DNA of 64,000 nucleotides, taken from contig JAEUUJ010000059.1 in the NCBI GenBank assembly GCA_016786495.1, positions 62,001 to 126,000 on the forward strand, read 5' to 3'. This document shows positions 52,922-62,302 of the stretch, piece after piece. This DNA is from Cyclobacteriaceae bacterium (GTDB taxonomy: Bacteria; Bacteroidota; Bacteroidia; Cytophagales; Cyclobacteriaceae). A program made the translations under genes and the position numbers. The notes under the pieces were generated by a model. It had not been told where the DNA came from. It ran no database searches and saw only the letters and a list, made by a program, of their open reading frames with translations. Each line of letters opens with the position of its first letter. The stretch's first letter is position 1.

Positions 52922-54823
52922 TTATTTGGAATCGTTTGCGGTGGTAAACCTCATTTTTGGCTTAATTTGGGCATTTTCGAGAATCACCTCTTCCCACCGT
53001 GACGCAGTTGGCTTGTGGCCCTTTTGCTCCAGCTCTTTAACGCGCTCCTGGACCTTCGTACGGAACGACCAGACGGTATTTGTGCCCAAATCCATCTGGT
53101 AGGCGAGTTCTTCCAGGGTACTTTCGCGCTTTCCCGTCACTGCCAGGTAGGCCAGGTAAAACGCTTTTTCGATCGGGAATTTGATGCTGTGGAAGATCGT
53201 AAAGGCCGTGATCGACTCGTTATACCCGCAGCGGGTGCAACGTCTGGAAAACTTCTGAGAACCCTCGAAATACTTCTGATTTCCGCATTTCCGGCACTGA
53301 AACCCATGATCCCACTTGAGATTTTCAATAAAGCGGTAGCATGACAGGGAGTCGGGGTAAAGGGTCTTAAATTGGCCATAATCCATGGTTTTTTCCATCA
53401 AATGGTCGGTGAGCACCTCCTTGAGCCGGTTTTTCAACTTCCAGTTGTCGAGGTCGAGCATGGAGTTTATCTGGTTGATTTCCAGTGCCTGCTGCTCCAG
53501 TTTGTGGTTCGACTCCTCGAACTCATGGTTTTTGCGGTTTAATTCTTCGGTTCGTTCGCGCACTTTCTCCTCGAGTTCCTTATTCACCTTGTCTTTCAGC
53601 TGCATGTTGAACTCGTGCTGATGAATGATCCGTTTGAGCGCCCGGTCACGATTGTCTTTCAGGATGCGGATTCTGTCGCCCAACGCGAATGTGAGAAACA
53701 GCATCTCCAGGGTAAAGCTGAGGTGAAGGCTGTAGTGCGAAATGATGGTGAACGGCAGCACGTTCAGGTACACCAGCATCCGGATGAAGAATCCTGAAAA
53801 CAGAATTCCATACGCAATGACGAAGAAGCGGGCGGGGCGGTAGCCTTTGTACCACACCACAATACCGGTGTAAAAGATAAGCGACAGCGGAAGAATCTCG
53901 AGATTCCGGTAGGAGAACAATTCCTGATGAAATAACAATGCAAACACGAACAAGGCGGTACGCACAATAATCGTCCACTTCAAAAGCTTATCCAGAAAGG
54001 ATGCATTAGCCCTTGAGCTTAAGAATCGCCGGGTAAATACCAAGGCCCATAAAATCAGCGAGTAGAGCGCAACGCCAACCGCCACGTTATTCCATTCGGG
54101 ATGGTTGGGCCAAATGTATTGAAAACCAACACCATCCAGGCTCATCGCATACAGGGCAACACTCAGCATGTAGAAAATGTAGTAGATGTATTTCATCTCG
54201 CGGATCGCCAGAAATACCAGGAAATTGTACAGGATGATGATGAGCACCATGCCGTAGAAGGTTCCGTACAGGAAGTATTCGTTGAGAACGTAGTAAATGA
54301 ACCGGTCAACCGTACGAAAGGCAATGCGAATGTCTGCAAAATCATGTGACTGCACCTTGAAGTAGTAATACACGGTGGTGTCGCCATGATTCGGAATCTG
54401 CACTTCGAAATTCTTGTGCATGAACATCCGTTGCCGGAACGGGTATTGGTCGCCCGTGATCACCTGGCGGTAGCCACCCTGCGTTTGCGGAACGTAAGCT
54501 TCCAGGTGGTCGATCGTTTGATCGTAAAATTCAAAAATCCATGTGTTCTGGGTGCGGGAACTGTACAACACGGGCATCCGTATCCAGTACGCAGCACCCG
54601 ACTGAAAATCGGCATTCAGGTACGAGTCGTGGCGCAGGAAACTCCTGGCGAATGAAGGGGAGGAGGCGGTGGTAATATCCAGCGTGTCGTGCGGATCGAT
54701 CAGGTACGTAAGCTCTGTGAGGGTAAAAATGTGCTCGTTTACCTGGTCGTCAACTACGGCTATTTGTGCCGTTACGGATAACCAGCAACATGTGAAAAGA
54801 ATTGAAAGTGTAATCGATCTCAT
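52922..54823 (-). CDS. 7TM receptor fused to an IS1595-transposase-like zinc ribbon (putative PUL regulator)
   Basis: 633 residues from ATG 54823 (the open frame extends to 54910, but only this start exposes a signal peptide). Order: signal peptide; periplasmic 7TMR-DISM sensory domain about 25-165; seven membrane helices about 183-384; coiled coil about 385-470; a zinc ribbon with C510-x2-C513 and C529-x2-C532; then a helix-turn-helix region with STLEELAYQMDLGTNTVWSF. The ribbon plus TIFHSIKFPIEKAF segment matches the N-terminal DNA-binding part of IS1595-family transposases, but the DDE nuclease is absent. It lies directly upstream of susC. I infer a membrane-tethered transcription factor for the PUL. 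Confidence 0.85.
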   Translation of the reverse strand: MRSITLSILFTCCWLSVTAQIAVVDDQVNEHIFTLTELTYLIDPHDTLDITTASSPSFARSFLRHDSYLNADFQSGAAYWIRMPVLYSSRTQNTWIFEFYDQTIDHLEAYVPQTQGGYRQVITGDQYPFRQRMFMHKNFEVQIPNHGDTTVYYYFKVQSHDFADIRIAFRTVDRFIYYVLNEYFLYGTFYGMVLIIILYNFLVFLAIREMKYIYYIFYMLSVALYAMSLDGVGFQYIWPNHPEWNNVAVGVALYSLILWALVFTRRFLSSRANASFLDKLLKWTIIVRTALFVFALLFHQELFSYRNLEILPLSLIFYTGIVVWYKGYRPARFFVIAYGILFSGFFIRMLVYLNVLPFTIISHYSLHLSFTLEMLFLTFALGDRIRILKDNRDRALKRIIHQHEFNMQLKDKVNKELEEKVRERTEELNRKNHEFEESNHKLEQQALEINQINSMLDLDNWKLKNRLKEVLTDHLMEKTMDYGQFKTLYPDSLSCYRFIENLKWDHGFQCRKCGNQKYFEGSQKFSRRCTRCGYNESITAFTIFHSIKFPIEKAFYLAYLAVTGKRESTLEELAYQMDLGTNTVWSFRTKVQERVKELEQKGHKPTASRWEEVILENAQIKPKMRFTTANDSK

Positions 54824-54943
54824 CACGACCCGGAATAAAAATGAAATATACAAAAACGAATTAAGTCCAGAGGGGGAAAGAGTGCTGTCACGAATTTGCA
54901 TTACTTTCATGGGAAGTTAATCTTACAACTAGAGTTGATTGAT

Positions 54944-55549
54944 GTGAATACCCTCATTTTCGACCTCGGTGGTGTCATCGTTGACCTCGCACCCGAACGT
55001 ACACTGGAAGCGTTTGCACAGTTGTCGGGTAAGCCGGCCAGTGAGGTGTTAAAGATAAACGCAACTAACCCCGCGTTTCATGCATTTGAAACCGGGCAGA
55101 TCAGCGCGATGGACTTTCGGAATGCAGTGCGAAATACGTTACATGTTCAGGCCGGTGACGCAGAAATCGATCGCTGCTGGAATGCCATGCTCTTGGGTAT
55201 TCCGGATAGAAAGCTTGACATGCTCATGCGTTTGAGAAAACACTTCACAACCATCGCGTTGAGCAACACGAATTCCATACACCTTTCGTACATCAATGAA
55301 GTGATTCTGAAAGGGCAGCGCCTGGACGACTATTTTCATCATGCGCATTATTCTCATGACCTCGGTTTGCGGAAGCCTGACCCTGCGATTTATGAACTTG
55401 TCTTGCAGATGCACCAGCTAAGCCCTGAGAACGCATTTTTTTTAGACGATAACGCTGACAATATTGCAGCCGCAACGGGTGTGGGGATGCAGGCGGTACT
55501 CATTCGGCATCCCGATGAGGTTATCGAATTATTCAGGAACTATGCGTAG
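54944..55549 (+). CDS. HAD superfamily hydrolase (subfamily IA), GTG start
   Basis: 201 residues from the GTG at 54944, which places the nucleophile motif IFDLGGVIVDL near the N-terminus. The upstream open frame starts only from rarer codons and adds an unlikely 16-residue leader. Motif II is ALSNTN, motif III includes RKPDPAIY, and motif IV is FFLDDNADN. The second Asp of motif I (DxD) is replaced by Gly (DLGGV), as in the epoxide-hydrolase-like and YihX-type HADs. YihX is a sugar-phosphate phosphatase. The substrate is unknown. The 3' end overlaps the site-2 protease gene by eight bases. Confidence 0.85.
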   Translation: MNTLIFDLGGVIVDLAPERTLEAFAQLSGKPASEVLKINATNPAFHAFETGQISAMDFRNAVRNTLHVQAGDAEIDRCWNAMLLGIPDRKLDMLMRLRKHFTTIALSNTNSIHLSYINEVILKGQRLDDYFHHAHYSHDLGLRKPDPAIYELVLQMHQLSPENAFFLDDNADNIAAATGVGMQAVLIRHPDEVIELFRNYA

Positions 55550-56687
55550 CGAACAGAAGCGGATTCTCACTCAGGTTTTACTTTTCATTGCAACTTTGTT
55601 TACCACTACGCTTGCCGGGGCAGAATGGTGCCACGGAAAGGTATTTATCTCGTTGTTTCCGTTCCTCTATAACCCCGACTTTACCTTCAATGATTTTTTA
55701 CTTGGAATGCAGTTTTCGGTACCGTTCCTGCTCATTCTAACCGTACACGAATTCGGGCATTATTTTACTGCCATGTATCATAAGGTTAAAGCGTCATTGC
55801 CCTACTACATTCCGGTTCCTCCTATGCTTTTGTCGATCGGTACCATGGGTGCGGTAATCCGCCTGCGCAGCAAAGTGCCCTCGACCCGGAAGAACTTCGA
55901 CATCGGAATTGCCGGCCCGTTAGCCGGATTTATCATTGCGTTGGGTGTTTTGTATTACGGGTTCTCTACACTGCCACCCGCGGAACATATTTTCACTATC
56001 CATCCCGAATACAAACAATACGGGTTGAATTATGCCGACCATGTTTATAACCCCAACGACACAACGATCATCAATATTACCTTAGGGAAGAGTCTGCTGC
56101 TGATGGCGTTCGAGCATGTGGCGGCAGATCCGGCTCGTGTACCCAACATGCACGAGATGATGCATTATCCGTTTCTGTTTGCAGGCTTTCTAGCCCTGGT
56201 ATTTACGAGTCTGAATTTACTTCCCATTGGCCAGCTTGACGGGGGTCATGTGCTGTACGGTTTTCTGGGATATAAGAGGCACAAAATTGTGGCGTCTGTG
56301 TTTTTCGTGGCATTGATCTTTTATGCCGGACTAGGACTTGAATGGATCAGCTTACGTCAGCCTGCGGATGTGCTGATGATAAGCATTCCGTTGTACGGAT
56401 TATTTCTGTACGCGTGTTTCACAGGCCTCGGCCTTTCACAACGTGACACCATCATGTATGCGCTCGCGGTGTTTGCGGGCCAGTATCTGATCATGTTCTT
56501 ATTTCCAACCGTGAACGGCTATTCGGGCTGGCTGTTGTTTGGATTTGTTATCGGAAGATTTGTGGGTATCGCCCATCCGCCAACGGAAATTGAAGAACCA
56601 CTGGACTTAAAGCGACAAATTTTAGGATGGATCGCGCTCGTAATTCTTGTCGTGAGTTTTACACCGCAACCTGTCAATTTCCCGTAA
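55542..56687 (+). CDS. Site-2 protease (M50) family membrane metalloprotease
   Basis: 381 residues from ATG 55542 (the frame is open upstream, but those codons lie within the HAD gene). Several membrane helices surround the zinc motif HEFGH in ILTVHEFGHYFTAMYH and the second motif LLPIGQLDGGHVLYGF (NxxPxxxLDGG type). A GIAGPLAGFI segment is also typical. Family members cleave membrane-anchored anti-sigma factors or signal peptides. No PDZ domain is seen. The gene is coupled to the HAD gene by an eight-base overlap, and its 3' end overlaps the T9SS gene on the other strand by 14 bases. Confidence 0.9.
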   Translation: MRSEQKRILTQVLLFIATLFTTTLAGAEWCHGKVFISLFPFLYNPDFTFNDFLLGMQFSVPFLLILTVHEFGHYFTAMYHKVKASLPYYIPVPPMLLSIGTMGAVIRLRSKVPSTRKNFDIGIAGPLAGFIIALGVLYYGFSTLPPAEHIFTIHPEYKQYGLNYADHVYNPNDTTIINITLGKSLLLMAFEHVAADPARVPNMHEMMHYPFLFAGFLALVFTSLNLLPIGQLDGGHVLYGFLGYKRHKIVASVFFVALIFYAGLGLEWISLRQPADVLMISIPLYGLFLYACFTGLGLSQRDTIMYALAVFAGQYLIMFLFPTVNGYSGWLLFGFVIGRFVGIAHPPTEIEEPLDLKRQILGWIALVILVVSFTPQPVNFP

Positions 56688-58662
56688 CGACAAGTTTGCC
56701 GGTCGATATCGTGGCGCCTTTTCGGAAGCGAATCAGATAAACACCCCGGTGGGGATTTTGAAGCGTAATCCGGGTTGCATCTTCCGTATTTTCTGATGAG
56801 AATCCTGCGGGCTGCCCGGTGATCGAAATGATTTGAATGTGGTCGGCATGACCTTTCACGTAGAACTCACCACTGTTTGGATTCGGATAAATCACCACGG
56901 GAGCGATCTTGTCTTCAGTTCCCGTAATCACGGTAGCGTCTCCGAAGCGGGGCCGGATCATCAGGCTGCCTTTCAAATCAGTATTTTGAACCCACGGATG
57001 ATACACTGTATTCCGGTAGTACATCTGGTTTCCGGTATCATGACTGGCATCCAGGCCAATCCGAATGCGGTCAGGCTTTCCCGTCACGGTTTCTTCATAC
57101 CCGAGATAAAACGTATCCTGCACGATAACGCCTTCGGTGAAATCAATTTTGTAAAACTGATTCTCAGCCGATCGCGTAACCGGAATTGTCTGACTATAAA
57201 CTGCTGAGCTGTCGGGTTTTCCTGCTTTGTCCCGGAAAACAAATATTCTAACCGTTTCCGGAACGGTTGCCCCCGTAAAGGGAAGGTACAGGAACATGCC
57301 ATTCAAAATGTTGTTTGTTGTGATCAACGGATCCATCACAAAACGATAAGCAAGTTGATTGCCCTGTGCAGCAAGTCCTGCGGAGTATTCAGCTATTCCA
57401 TCATCATAAGCGTAGTAATTTGCCAGAACGAAAGTATGTTGCAGGGTGTCGTTTCGTCGGAAGTCAATTGGAATATATCGCGGATAATAGTCTTTATCCG
57501 GATCGTTGTCTTTACCTGATACGACAATTGTTACATCGATAACTGTGGAATCCGCAGCGGGTTCCCGGAATATCGAGGTGTCTGGTAGTGCTATTATTTG
57601 TCGCTCTGCGTGTTCCAGAAGGCCAAGATCGCCCAAGGTTATTATTCCGTCATCACCATTTCCTGGTTCTTCGGGTATCAACAGGCCATCAAACGTGGTT
57701 GTTACAGAATTGTCTTTGTAGTGTTTTATGGTAAAGAACGAAGAGTAGTCAATCGGTTGGGGAAACCGAAAATATTTAAGGCTATACAGAAAAACGGAAG
57801 GCAGTGTCAGATCCTTTTTCTCATTGAAATGATTGCGGGGCATGGAGTAGTATCCATTCTTCAAAATAGAGGTAAAGGGTCTGGTTGCCGTCCGGTCGGA
57901 TATGTTTGTATTGATATCGAATTCATCTATGTCACCCGTAGCCGGGATGTCTGAGACTCTCCGGTTCAGGTACACGTAATCGAGGTGCCAGGCATCGTAT
58001 GACCCGGAGAGCCTGCCGAACGAAGTAAACCGAAATTGAAATTGATTATGAAAATAGTCGGGCTGACCGGGCAGTAAAGCCGGTGGGATTTGAATGGCCG
58101 TGTCATAAAAAAGCGAACGATCAGCATTGGATTTGATTGTGAATCGGTGAATCTCAACCCATCCTGCCGTGCTCCTGAATTCAAGTTTCAAAAAATCAGA
58201 AGGGTTCGGCATTTCACTGTTGCCACCAGCCTGATAAAAAAAACTCAGGTAAATACTATCGCGATACTGAACGGGAACATCAGCCATTCGGATGGGCTGC
58301 GATTCGAGGGTGTCGCCATACCCTGTTTCCAATGCTACGGTTGAGTACGGCCTCCCGTTTTCATTATAACCATCGAACGTGGCAACATTAATACTTGGCG
58401 GATTGATGGCCTGACCATCGTTCACAAAAACCTTATCGTTAACAATCCACAGGAGGGAATCTGCATGATGGCCTTTGGCAAATGAAAAGTCATCCCAAAA
58501 AGGAAGCGATACCGGGTTTACGGTATGACGCTTTGCGTGGATGGCCAAAGGCGCTTTCGCGGAAGCCTTTCGTGCCGGAGCGTATTGTTTGATTTGTGAG
58601 AATGCAACGGCTGGCAACCACAAAAGTAATAGCAGTACGTAGCCGGGTTTCGGGTTTTGCAT
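56674..58662 (-). CDS. Large secreted protein with type IX sorting domain
   Basis: 662 residues. Sec signal of about 22 residues ending VAFSQ, a long beta-rich body without a recognised catalytic motif, and a C-terminal domain of about 80 residues beginning VVIYPNPNSGEFYVK and ending GVYLIRFRKGATISTGKLVV, which is the type A T9SS sorting signal. The protein should be exported across the outer membrane and anchored or released. It is convergent with the site-2 protease gene (14-base overlap). The function is unknown. It may be linked to gliding motility or adhesion through T9SS. Confidence 0.85.
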   Translation of the reverse strand: MQNPKPGYVLLLLLWLPAVAFSQIKQYAPARKASAKAPLAIHAKRHTVNPVSLPFWDDFSFAKGHHADSLLWIVNDKVFVNDGQAINPPSINVATFDGYNENGRPYSTVALETGYGDTLESQPIRMADVPVQYRDSIYLSFFYQAGGNSEMPNPSDFLKLEFRSTAGWVEIHRFTIKSNADRSLFYDTAIQIPPALLPGQPDYFHNQFQFRFTSFGRLSGSYDAWHLDYVYLNRRVSDIPATGDIDEFDINTNISDRTATRPFTSILKNGYYSMPRNHFNEKKDLTLPSVFLYSLKYFRFPQPIDYSSFFTIKHYKDNSVTTTFDGLLIPEEPGNGDDGIITLGDLGLLEHAERQIIALPDTSIFREPAADSTVIDVTIVVSGKDNDPDKDYYPRYIPIDFRRNDTLQHTFVLANYYAYDDGIAEYSAGLAAQGNQLAYRFVMDPLITTNNILNGMFLYLPFTGATVPETVRIFVFRDKAGKPDSSAVYSQTIPVTRSAENQFYKIDFTEGVIVQDTFYLGYEETVTGKPDRIRIGLDASHDTGNQMYYRNTVYHPWVQNTDLKGSLMIRPRFGDATVITGTEDKIAPVVIYPNPNSGEFYVKGHADHIQIISITGQPAGFSSENTEDATRITLQNPHRGVYLIRFRKGATISTGKLVVTGN

Positions 58663-58671
58663 TCAATCAGG

Positions 58672-59454
58672 TTAGTTAAACTCGTCTTCCACAGGCGTTC
58701 CTGCAGCGCCTATCCAGATGGTAACGATGTCGCCTATTAAAATCTTTTCTCCGGCCTCCGGTTTTTGTTTTAGAACCACCGAAACCACGCCCGTTGTGTC
58801 ACCCACAGTCTTAATGTCAATGTTAAGGTCAGATCCAATTACTTGGAATTCGGCTTCATCCCATTCTTTTCCCAACAAATTAGGGGTAGTGAAATCCTTA
58901 ACCCCGCCGTCCATCACCACCAGGTCAATTACGGAACCTTTTGGAACACGCGTGCCGGGTTCGATCGGTTCGCCTTTGTATTTCATTCCGGTCACAATCT
59001 GGAACGGTCCGCGCACCAATTCAATGCGGCCTCTCTTTAGTTCATTGCTCCTTAATACGGCATCGGCATCAATGAGTGACCCGTCAATCAAATTCGGAAC
59101 CGGAACATTGGGTGGCATGAGCTGGTTCAGGGTAATATAGATTACCCGATTCTCCTTCACTTTTGCGCCCGCAGCGGGATACTGTTTTAGTACGGTAAGG
59201 GGTGGCTGGTTTCCTGAATAGGTTGAGTCGCTCACTTCGAAGCGAAGATCCAGCTCACCTAAAAAATCTTCCAACTCGTTGTAGCTTAATCCAACGGTGT
59301 TCGGAACCGTGATGGTTTCACCGTGGTTGGTTAACTGCGGAAGGTACACATAGAAATACAAGATCATAATGATGAACAGACTGCCAACGGCCAGCACGAT
59401 GCTCATGAACAGACCTCCGAGTGTTGACGAATATTTCTTTACGTTAAAGGCCAT
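58672..59454 (-). CDS. PASTA-domain membrane protein
   Basis: 260 residues. One membrane helix at about 15-36 is followed by three extracytoplasmic PASTA repeats at about 45-110 (ETITVPNTVGLSYNELEDFL), 112-183 and 184-252 (TTPNLLGKEWDEAEF). PASTA domains bind peptidoglycan stem peptides or beta-lactams and are usually attached to PknB-type kinases or PBPs. Here they stand alone. The gene is 28 bases from ddl and nine bases from the T9SS gene, so it is part of the ddl transcript. A role in sensing or organising cell-wall synthesis is inferred. Confidence 0.88.
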   Translation of the reverse strand: MAFNVKKYSSTLGGLFMSIVLAVGSLFIIMILYFYVYLPQLTNHGETITVPNTVGLSYNELEDFLGELDLRFEVSDSTYSGNQPPLTVLKQYPAAGAKVKENRVIYITLNQLMPPNVPVPNLIDGSLIDADAVLRSNELKRGRIELVRGPFQIVTGMKYKGEPIEPGTRVPKGSVIDLVVMDGGVKDFTTPNLLGKEWDEAEFQVIGSDLNIDIKTVGDTTGVVSVVLKQKPEAGEKILIGDIVTIWIGAAGTPVEDEFN

Positions 59455-59482
59455 TTTCCGGGGTTGGATAATCCTACAATAA

Positions 59483-60568
59483 TCAGAATTTTAGCGAAGA
59501 TTGGAAATCGTGCTCAACGCGTTTATTGGCAGCATAACGGTCGGCCGCGAGCGTTAACAACCTAGTGATCAATCCCGGAAACGAAATTCCGCGTTCTTTC
59601 CACATCATCGGGTACATGCTGGAGTTGGTAAAGCCGGGAATCGTATTGATTTCGTTAACGTAGATTTTTCCCCGCTTGGTCAGGAACAGGTCAACGCGTG
59701 AAAAGTCTTCACAATGCAAGGCCCGGTATGCTTTCAGCGAGACTTCGCGAATCAGCTTGATCGATTTCTTGTCCAGTTTTGCCGGTACCTTAATCTCTAC
59801 TGCTTCGGCATCTACGTATTTGGCATCGAAGGTGTAGAATTCATACTTCTTGCTGATGACAATTTCTCCGGGGTTAGAAGCTTCTGCCGGTTGATTACCC
59901 AAAATGGCACATTCAATCTCACGTCCTTCGATAAATTGTTCAATCAGAATTTCCTGATCGTACCGGAATGATTCTTCCAGTGCGTTTTTGAAATCACTCT
60001 TGCGACTCACTTTCGTTACCCCAACCGATGAACCGAGGCTTGCCGACTTTACCATGAACGGCAGACCGAGGCTTTTCTTAATGGCTTCGAATTTTATTTT
60101 TTTCTGGTCGTCAAAATGGAATGCGAGAAATTTCGTAACCGGTATACCCGCTTCCTGCAAAAGCCGCTTGGCAATAATTTTATTCATGGAGATGGCGGAA
60201 CCCAAAACGCTTGTTCCTACCATTGGCAAGTCGATAGCTTTGATCAATCCCTGAATGCTGCCGTCTTCACCATCCGTACCGTGTAATACCGGGAAGATGA
60301 TGTCGATCTTTAAACGATCTCCGCTTGCCATTAAAATGAATCCGGGTTTCTCCGGATCGAGGATCAGCCCCAGCGGCTGGCCGTGGTCAATATTTTTGTC
60401 AACACCTTTTGTCAAAAACCATTTTCCTTTGGTGTTTATTCCGATCGCAATCGGCTCAAATTTCTCTTTGTCGATGTACTCAAAAATGTTTCGTGCCGAG
60501 TTGATGGAAACACCATGTTCCACAGATCTTCCTCCGTACAAAATCGCAACAATCTTCTTCGATTCCAT
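59483..60568 (-). CDS. ddl: D-alanine--D-alanine ligase
   Basis: 361 residues, cytoplasmic ATP-grasp enzyme that makes D-Ala-D-Ala for peptidoglycan precursors. The N-terminal domain has LYGGRSVEHGVSINSA and the LHGTDGEDGSIQGL substrate loop; the ATP-grasp core has VKSASLGSSVGVTKV and QFIEGREIECAI; metal ligands lie in VNEINTIPGFTNSSMYP. The length fits the family. It is the first gene of a probable ddl-PASTA-T9SS unit. Confidence 0.96.
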   Translation of the reverse strand: MESKKIVAILYGGRSVEHGVSINSARNIFEYIDKEKFEPIAIGINTKGKWFLTKGVDKNIDHGQPLGLILDPEKPGFILMASGDRLKIDIIFPVLHGTDGEDGSIQGLIKAIDLPMVGTSVLGSAISMNKIIAKRLLQEAGIPVTKFLAFHFDDQKKIKFEAIKKSLGLPFMVKSASLGSSVGVTKVSRKSDFKNALEESFRYDQEILIEQFIEGREIECAILGNQPAEASNPGEIVISKKYEFYTFDAKYVDAEAVEIKVPAKLDKKSIKLIREVSLKAYRALHCEDFSRVDLFLTKRGKIYVNEINTIPGFTNSSMYPMMWKERGISFPGLITRLLTLAADRYAANKRVEHDFQSSLKF

Positions 60569-60610
60569 TAAAAAAATATCAGCACGAAAGTTACGAAAAG
60601 AACCGTGTTT

Positions 60611-62218
60611 TCAGGGCTGCAAATACACCTTTCTTACGTAAAGTGACGCGCCAATTTGCACGCGCACGATGTAAACCCCGGGCTTGATGCTGATGGGTAT
60701 TGTTTCGTTGACCGCTTTTGGAAGGGTCACTTCGGCAACTTCCTGGCCGACGGTGCTGATCACGCTCACGTGTGTATAGGTTGGCTTCGGCAAGTCGAAG
60801 GTAATGGTGGATTGTCCGGCAATCCCGGTGTATAGAATAAACGGCTGACAGTCATTGTCCAGCAAGTTCACGGAAAGGCTGGTGATATTGTTCTGAGGTG
60901 TTTGATCGCACCCCGCAAATACGGAAAGTGTCAATGTATTATCGCCCAACACCAATCCTTTTAGCGATGTGACGTCAAACTGGGTAGTGGTGCCTGTGAA
61001 GGCCACCGGTATGATGGCGGTTTCGAGTGTCCCGTCATTCACCGAGATGTTGAATGTCAACTCAGCTATGTCAGCATCGTTCACGTTGCTCACCGTAAGC
61101 GTTAGGGGAGTCCGGTTGGCGCGATTGTCGGCACACGTGATGCTTGCGGGTAGTTCTGCTGACGTGAGGGCAACATCAACCAATGTTTGATCCGGAAGTT
61201 CCAGGCCGTGTGAGGTGAGCAGACTTGCCCGCCGTGGGCTGTTCTCCAGCACCGTGACCATTCGGTCGACCTGATCCTGCGTAAACAAATTCAACATCAC
61301 ATCATCGGTATAATCCATGTAATTCTGAAACATGATCGAGGAGGAGCAGTTGTCGGCTAACGGGTAGGCAGGTGTATCGTATGTTTCTTCGCCCTGATTT
61401 GGGGTATCGTTTACATAGTCGCTGGCTGAACAGCCGGTATCATCGCCCCAAATGTGACGAAGGCCGAGAAAATGTCCGACTTCATGTGTTGTGCTTCTCC
61501 CTTTGTTGTATTGCGGATCAAGGTTAAATGGTCCTTCATCATCCGAACCGAAAACACGGTAGTCAACAATGATCCCATCCGTGAGACGGTTGGTGTTTTC
61601 ATCTTCCAGACCGGGCAGCCCGGATGAGACCGGAAACTGGGCATAGCCTAAAAATCCCTGAAACTTAATTACCCAGATGTTCAAGTAGTCTTCGGCCGGC
61701 CAATAACTCAATGCTTTGAACTCGGCTTCGCGCGCGAGCGACCACTGATCGCGGTTTCCATCAACGCGAACTATGCCATCGGTACAGTTTCCGGTCGGGT
61801 CTTGTTTGGCGAGTACAAATTCAATATTCAGATTTGCGGCTACCGGTAAGAACTCAGCCGGAGTATTGGCGGCATCGGCATTCAGACGGTTATAGTCTTT
61901 GTTTAAAACCTCTATCTGCGAAAAGATTTGAGCGTCAGAGATATTTCTGCCTGTGCCAACGGCTTCGCCATTGTGAATCACATGCACGACCACCGGAATG
62001 CGATAGGGAACTCCCGTAGTAAGCTTGTTGAACTTATTCGTTTTGCGTTCACGGATTTTATCGGCCAATGCCTGTTCGAACTGCTCATCCGTCTCGTGAA
62101 CCTTACCGGTTTCCCGCTTAATCTCCTGGTATTCTACTGTTGCGCATTTTCTTTGGGCCATCAGGCCTGACACCGAAAGCATCAGAATGATTGCAAGAAC
62201 AGGCCGAAGACATCTCAT
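60611..62218 (-). CDS. M43-family (pappalysin-like) metalloprotease with T9SS sorting domain
   Basis: 535 residues. Signal peptide ending SGLMAQ; catalytic zinc motif H245-E246-VG-H249-FLGLR-H255 in HEVGHFLGLRHIWGDD, followed by a CSASDYVNDTPNQ segment, as in ulilysin-type M43B enzymes. An Ig-like domain lies at about 345-440. The C-terminal domain ends GVYIVRVQIGASLYVRKVYL and has the beta-rich form of a T9SS sorting domain, though without a clear YPNP start. It is secreted and probably digests extracellular proteins. Confidence 0.9.
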   Translation of the reverse strand: MRCLRPVLAIILMLSVSGLMAQRKCATVEYQEIKRETGKVHETDEQFEQALADKIRERKTNKFNKLTTGVPYRIPVVVHVIHNGEAVGTGRNISDAQIFSQIEVLNKDYNRLNADAANTPAEFLPVAANLNIEFVLAKQDPTGNCTDGIVRVDGNRDQWSLAREAEFKALSYWPAEDYLNIWVIKFQGFLGYAQFPVSSGLPGLEDENTNRLTDGIIVDYRVFGSDDEGPFNLDPQYNKGRSTTHEVGHFLGLRHIWGDDTGCSASDYVNDTPNQGEETYDTPAYPLADNCSSSIMFQNYMDYTDDVMLNLFTQDQVDRMVTVLENSPRRASLLTSHGLELPDQTLVDVALTSAELPASITCADNRANRTPLTLTVSNVNDADIAELTFNISVNDGTLETAIIPVAFTGTTTQFDVTSLKGLVLGDNTLTLSVFAGCDQTPQNNITSLSVNLLDNDCQPFILYTGIAGQSTITFDLPKPTYTHVSVISTVGQEVAEVTLPKAVNETIPISIKPGVYIVRVQIGASLYVRKVYLQP

Positions 62219-62302
62219 AATCCAACGATACAGTTCAAAACGGAGAAAGGAGCGGTCTTAGTATGTACTGCGTTCTTGCGCTTCGCGCACAGCCCCAATT
62301 GA

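Noticed and set aside
52922..54823. Reading the zinc-ribbon gene as an insertion sequence or transposase
   Set aside because: There is no DDE catalytic domain, no terminal inverted repeats or target duplication around it, and the ribbon is in frame with a full 7TM receptor.
54824..54910. Upstream extension of the 7TM regulator by 29 residues
   Set aside because: The extension would bury the clear signal peptide that begins at the ATG at 54823.
62277..62289. Hairpin TGCGC-TTC-GCGCA between the NifU-like and M43 genes
   Set aside because: The stem is only five pairs and no U-tract follows on either strand, so I do not call it a terminator.
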